Shown: positions 7,627 through 9,901 of the stretch, piece by piece
Position numbering within the stretch: the first letter of the stretch is position 1
Layout of the letters: every line of letters starts with the position of its first letter
Translations under genes and position numbers: made by a program
Notes under the pieces: model-generated
Told to the model about the DNA's origin: nothing
The model's database searches: none
Seen by the model: the letters and a program-made list of their open reading frames with translations, nothing else
Origin: an uncultured Flavobacterium sp.
Lineage (GTDB): Bacteria > Bacteroidota > Bacteroidia > Flavobacteriales > Flavobacteriaceae
Reading direction: 5' to 3'
Assembly (NCBI GenBank): GCA_946480635.1
Contig: CAMLKV010000053.1
Coordinates: 1-9,901 of the forward strand
DNA: 9,901 nt

Positions 7627-8208
7627 ATGGAAACAATGTCGATACAAGAGCACAAGCAAAAAACAGCTAGATCATATAAGCTGATTTTGCTTTTTGCGAT
7701 GCTAAGTATGTTTATGATGTTTGCAGGTTTAACAAGTGCTTATTTAGTGAGTGCTTCAAGAAAGGATTGGGTTCATACAATGGTGCTTCCTTCTGCATTT
7801 ACAATAAGTACTTTAATTATCATTGTAAGTAGTATTACTATTCATTTGGCAAAATTGGCAATAAAAAAGGATGATAGAAAAAATACTACTTTACTTTTAT
7901 TGGTGACTTTAGCTTTAGGAATTGCCTTTGTGTTTTTTCAGTTTAAAGGCTTTAGTCAAGTAGTTGAAATGGGATATTATTTTACCGGAGCACAAAGTAA
8001 TGTGACTTCTTCATTTCTGTATATGCTTGTGATTTTGCACATGGCACACTTGTTTGGAGGAATAATTTCTCTGTTAATAGTAATTTATAATCATTTTAAA
8101 CAAAAATACAATTCAACTCAAACCACTGGAATTGAGCTAGGTGCAATGTTTTGGCATTTTTTAGATTTTCTTTGGGTATATTTGTTTTTGTTTTTATATT
8201 TCGTGTAA
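7627..8208 (+). CDS. Cytochrome c oxidase subunit III, short paralogue
   Basis: A 193-residue protein with five predicted membrane helices (about residues 18-42, 53-76, 88-104, 127-154 and 174-193), the five-helix bacterial form of heme-copper oxidase subunit III. It would act as an accessory membrane subunit beside the catalytic subunits I and II. Typical motifs are ILHMAHLFGG (His138, His141) in the fourth helix and FWHFLDFLWVYLFLFLY in the last. The conserved acidic residue of the first helix (Glu90 in bovine subunit III) appears to be replaced: the aligned position is Met28, in MLSMFMMFAG. The ATG at 7627 lies 6 bases after cyoE; a second ATG at 7636 gives nearly the same protein. It is followed by a second, larger subunit III gene. 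Confidence 0.9.
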   Translation: METMSIQEHKQKTARSYKLILLFAMLSMFMMFAGLTSAYLVSASRKDWVHTMVLPSAFTISTLIIIVSSITIHLAKLAIKKDDRKNTTLLLLVTLALGIAFVFFQFKGFSQVVEMGYYFTGAQSNVTSSFLYMLVILHMAHLFGGIISLLIVIYNHFKQKYNSTQTTGIELGAMFWHFLDFLWVYLFLFLYFV

Positions 8209-8221
8209 AAAGAAAAAAACG

Positions 8222-8229
8222 TAAATTTG
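8222..8229 (+). promoter_or_regulatory. Possible internal -7 promoter element before the larger subunit III gene
   Basis: TAAATTTG matches TAnnTTTG and ends 22 bases before the ATG at 8252, in the 43-base gap between the two subunit III genes. The -33 region has only a weak TTTCG at 8199-8203. It could allow extra expression of the last two oxidase genes, but may be chance in AT-rich DNA. Confidence 0.35.
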
Positions 8230-8251
8230 ACAACTTTTTAATATTATTTCT

Positions 8252-9247
8252 ATGGCAACGACAGTTACTACAAGTACTGAAGGTAAAGTTTGGGGCGGAG
8301 GAAACGAACCAATGAATGCAAGCTATGGTAAAATGATGATGTGGTTCTTCATCGTTTCCGATGCTTTAACATTCTCTGGATTCCTAGCTGCTTATGGTTT
8401 TTCGAGATTTAAATTTATTGAAACATGGCCTTTGGCAGATGAAGTGTTTACTCACTTTCCTTTCATGCATGGAGTGCCGGCGCCTATGTACTATGTGGCG
8501 TTAATGACTTTTATTCTAATTTTCTCTTCTGTAACTATGGTATTGGCTGTAGATGCAGGACATCAAATGAAAAAGAATAAAGTTGTTTTATATATGTTCT
8601 TAACCATTATTGGTGGTTTAATATTCGTAGGTTCACAGGCTTGGGAGTGGAAAAAATTCATTAAAGGTGAGCATGGAGCTATCGAAACAAAAGGAGGTTC
8701 TTTATTGCAATTTGTAAAAGTAGATAAAACACAACCGTCTGGTTATGCAAGAGTATCGCTTTCAGAATTTGCTTCTCACACCCCCGAAGAAAGGGTTCAA
8801 CACAAAAGAAGCAATGGGTTATGGTTTGTTGATGAGCCAGCATTGACTTCTGTTTCTGTAAACCAAGTTGTTGAAGGATTTAAAGCTAATGAAGGAATCT
8901 TGGTTCGTTCTGAAAAGATTGACGCAACAACAAAACATAAAATAGTATTATCACGTGAAGAGTCTTTAAAATTAGTTGAAAATGCTAAATATGTAGTAGA
9001 AGGAGCTAATTTAAAACGTAATGAGTACGGTAACAGATTGTTCGCTGATTTCTTCTTCTTTATCACTGGTTTTCACGGTTTCCACGTATTTTCTGGAGTA
9101 GTTATTAATATTATCATTTTCTTAAATGTTTTATTAGGAACTTACGAAAGAAGAGGAAGCTACGAAATGGTAGAAAAAGTTGGATTATACTGGCACTTTG
9201 TAGATTTAGTTTGGGTATTTGTATTTACAGTATTCTACTTAGTTTAA
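8252..9247 (+). CDS. Cytochrome c oxidase subunit III, long form with extra hydrophilic domain
   Basis: A 331-residue subunit III of an aa3/caa3-type heme-copper oxidase in the inner membrane. Five helices are predicted: about 25-50, 77-102, 108-134, 263-296 and 306-331. Diagnostic motifs are MWFFIVSDALTFSGF in the first helix, with Asp37 at the position of the conserved acidic residue, FITGFHGFHVFSG in the fourth, and YWHFVDLVWVFVFTVFY in the last. Between helices three and four lie about 128 hydrophilic residues (135-262) where ordinary five-helix subunit III has roughly 15-20. With the usual N-inside topology this loop is periplasmic. It has no cysteine and no heme-binding CxxCH motif; by my count about 20 Lys/Arg and 17 Asp/Glu. 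Nothing in the frame or codon use suggests a broken gene. The next gene begins 19 bases after its stop. Confidence 0.92.
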   Translation: MATTVTTSTEGKVWGGGNEPMNASYGKMMMWFFIVSDALTFSGFLAAYGFSRFKFIETWPLADEVFTHFPFMHGVPAPMYYVALMTFILIFSSVTMVLAVDAGHQMKKNKVVLYMFLTIIGGLIFVGSQAWEWKKFIKGEHGAIETKGGSLLQFVKVDKTQPSGYARVSLSEFASHTPEERVQHKRSNGLWFVDEPALTSVSVNQVVEGFKANEGILVRSEKIDATTKHKIVLSREESLKLVENAKYVVEGANLKRNEYGNRLFADFFFFITGFHGFHVFSGVVINIIIFLNVLLGTYERRGSYEMVEKVGLYWHFVDLVWVFVFTVFYLV

Positions 9248-9266
9248 TTAAAAAGTTAAAGTTATT

Positions 9267-9617
9267 ATGGCACACGCACACGAATCAAACGTTGGTAGAA
9301 TCTGGAAAGTATTCGGAATTTTATCTGTAATCACTATAGTTGAAGTTGCTTTAGGTATTTACAAGCCTCATGCGTTACATTTTACAAATGTTTTAGGTAT
9401 GAACTTGTTAAATTGGATTTTCATCATATTAACAGTTGCAAAAGCATACGGAATTATGTGGGCTTTCATGCACTTAGAAGGTGAAAAAGCAGCTCTTCGT
9501 TGGTCAATTGTAGGGCCACTAGTATTTTTGATTATCTATTTGGTTTTCATCTTATTGGTTGAAGCAGATTATATTTATGACGTATTTAAAACTTCTACAA
9601 TTAAGTGGAATTTTTAA
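9267..9617 (+). CDS. Cytochrome c oxidase subunit IV (small prokaryotic type)
   Basis: A 116-residue membrane protein with three predicted helices (about 12-31, 46-68 and 78-98). The order of helices and the segment KAYGIMWAFMHLEGEK (59-74) between the second and third match the prokaryotic subunit IV family found at the end of caa3-type oxidase operons. Its N terminus MAHAHESN is His-rich and cytoplasmic or membrane-surface. Subunit IV has no catalytic residues and is thought to stabilise the complex. Position right after subunit III and before a terminator supports the assignment. The ATG at 9267 follows an A-rich spacer of 19 bases, so it is likely cotranscribed with the genes upstream. 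Confidence 0.9.
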   Translation: MAHAHESNVGRIWKVFGILSVITIVEVALGIYKPHALHFTNVLGMNLLNWIFIILTVAKAYGIMWAFMHLEGEKAALRWSIVGPLVFLIIYLVFILLVEADYIYDVFKTSTIKWNF

Positions 9618-9635
9618 CAACATATTATCAAAATT

Positions 9636-9661
9636 AAATCCCGATTCGTCGGGATTTTTTT
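9636..9661 (+). terminator. Rho-independent terminator closing the oxidase operon
   Basis: AAATCCCGA and TCGGGATTT form a perfect 9-bp stem around a TTCG tetraloop, followed by more T (the run reaches 9661). It lies 18 bases after the subunit IV stop. It is the strongest hairpin I can see in the window. Confidence 0.9.
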
Positions 9662-9668
9662 ATTTTTG
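9661..9668 (+). promoter_or_regulatory. Candidate -7 promoter element for the gene at 9691
   Basis: TATTTTTG matches TAnnTTTG exactly, overlaps the last T of the preceding terminator, and ends 22 bases before the ATG. The expected -33 region falls inside the terminator stem and has no TTTG, so support rests on the -7 match, the position after a terminator, and the similarity to the junction before deoC. Confidence 0.5.
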
Positions 9669-9690
9669 TACCCACTAAATTTCTTTTCTA

Positions 9691-9901
9691 ATGAAGAAAA
9701 AATTAATACTAATTATTCTACTTGCCCTACCAATTGTTATTTATTTAATATTTGCATCAGCAACGCACAATCAACTTTTTTTGCCTACTATTTCTAAGAA
9801 TAATAAAGAGCTGCCAAATTGGCCAACTTCAGATGGTAAAAAAGTCGTTTTAAAAGATAAAATAATTTTTTAGGGTTTTGTGGGAAGGATAATAAAAAAA
9901 A
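9691..9901 (+). pseudogene. Membrane-anchored or secreted protein, 5' part, with apparent frameshift at the T run 9866-9871
   Basis: The frame from ATG 9691 encodes 60 residues and then meets TAG at 9871-9873. Residues 1-24 are a basic start and a hydrophobic stretch (KKKLILIILLALPIVIYLIF), so a signal anchor or signal peptide. The rest (LPTISKNNKELPNWPTSDGK, then KVVLKDKIIF) resembles, from memory, flavobacterial proteins of about 200 residues encoded beside oxidase genes, in which a strand like KITILGFxG follows directly. With one more T in the run of six, reading continues as FLGFCGKDNKK to the window end, matching that pattern. So a one-base deletion, real or a sequencing error, is likelier than a true 60-residue protein. 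The window ends 28 bases later, so the rest is not visible and function is not assigned. Confidence 0.6.

Noticed and set aside
8797..9066. Antisense frame of 89 codons opposite the subunit III insertion, considered as a hidden gene explaining the inserted segment
   Set aside because: No promoter-like site or recognisable protein; the sense frame is continuous through the insertion and explains the sequence.

Overview
The window looks like chromosome of a Flavobacterium or a close relative in the Bacteroidota. It is AT-rich, and promoter-like sites match the Bacteroidota -7 consensus TAnnTTTG instead of a sigma70 -10. The signal peptide of the RemB-like protein is followed by Gln. The gliding and type IX secretion gene sprA is present and is followed by gcvH, a VanZ-family gene, deoC and a remB-like gene. 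From memory, sprA and remB are similarly close in Flavobacterium johnsoniae. All genes lie on the + strand. I see no mobile element, tRNA, rRNA, CRISPR array or phage gene.

Layout. Bases 3-2882 are the 3' part of sprA, cut by the window edge. Next come gcvH (lipoyl carrier of the glycine cleavage system) and a small VanZ-family membrane protein that overlaps gcvH by 32 bases, closed by a hairpin terminator at 3724-3748. A second unit holds deoC and, 5 bases later, a 706-residue protein most like gliding protein RemB: signal peptide, TonB C-terminal-like domain, then an outer-membrane barrel. A third unit starts from the best promoter in the window (6660-6692): heme O synthase (TTG start), two different cytochrome c oxidase subunit III proteins and a small subunit IV, closed by a strong terminator at 9636-9661. 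After that begins a membrane-anchored or secreted protein that appears frameshifted in a T run close to the end of the window.

How the genes fit together. SprA is the outer-membrane pore of type IX secretion, which exports the gliding adhesins; RemB is an accessory gliding protein of the envelope. The two are separated by housekeeping genes. The second half supplies the terminal oxidase: CyoE makes heme O (precursor of heme A), and the subunit III and IV proteins are accessory membrane subunits of an aa3/caa3-type oxidase. Subunits I and II are not in the window.

Most of this is conserved flavobacterial core genome. I see no clearly new system. Points worth a second look are the ~110-residue insertion in the larger subunit III, the apparent frameshift at 9866-9873, the TonB-like domain on RemB, and two nearly identical terminator-promoter junctions.
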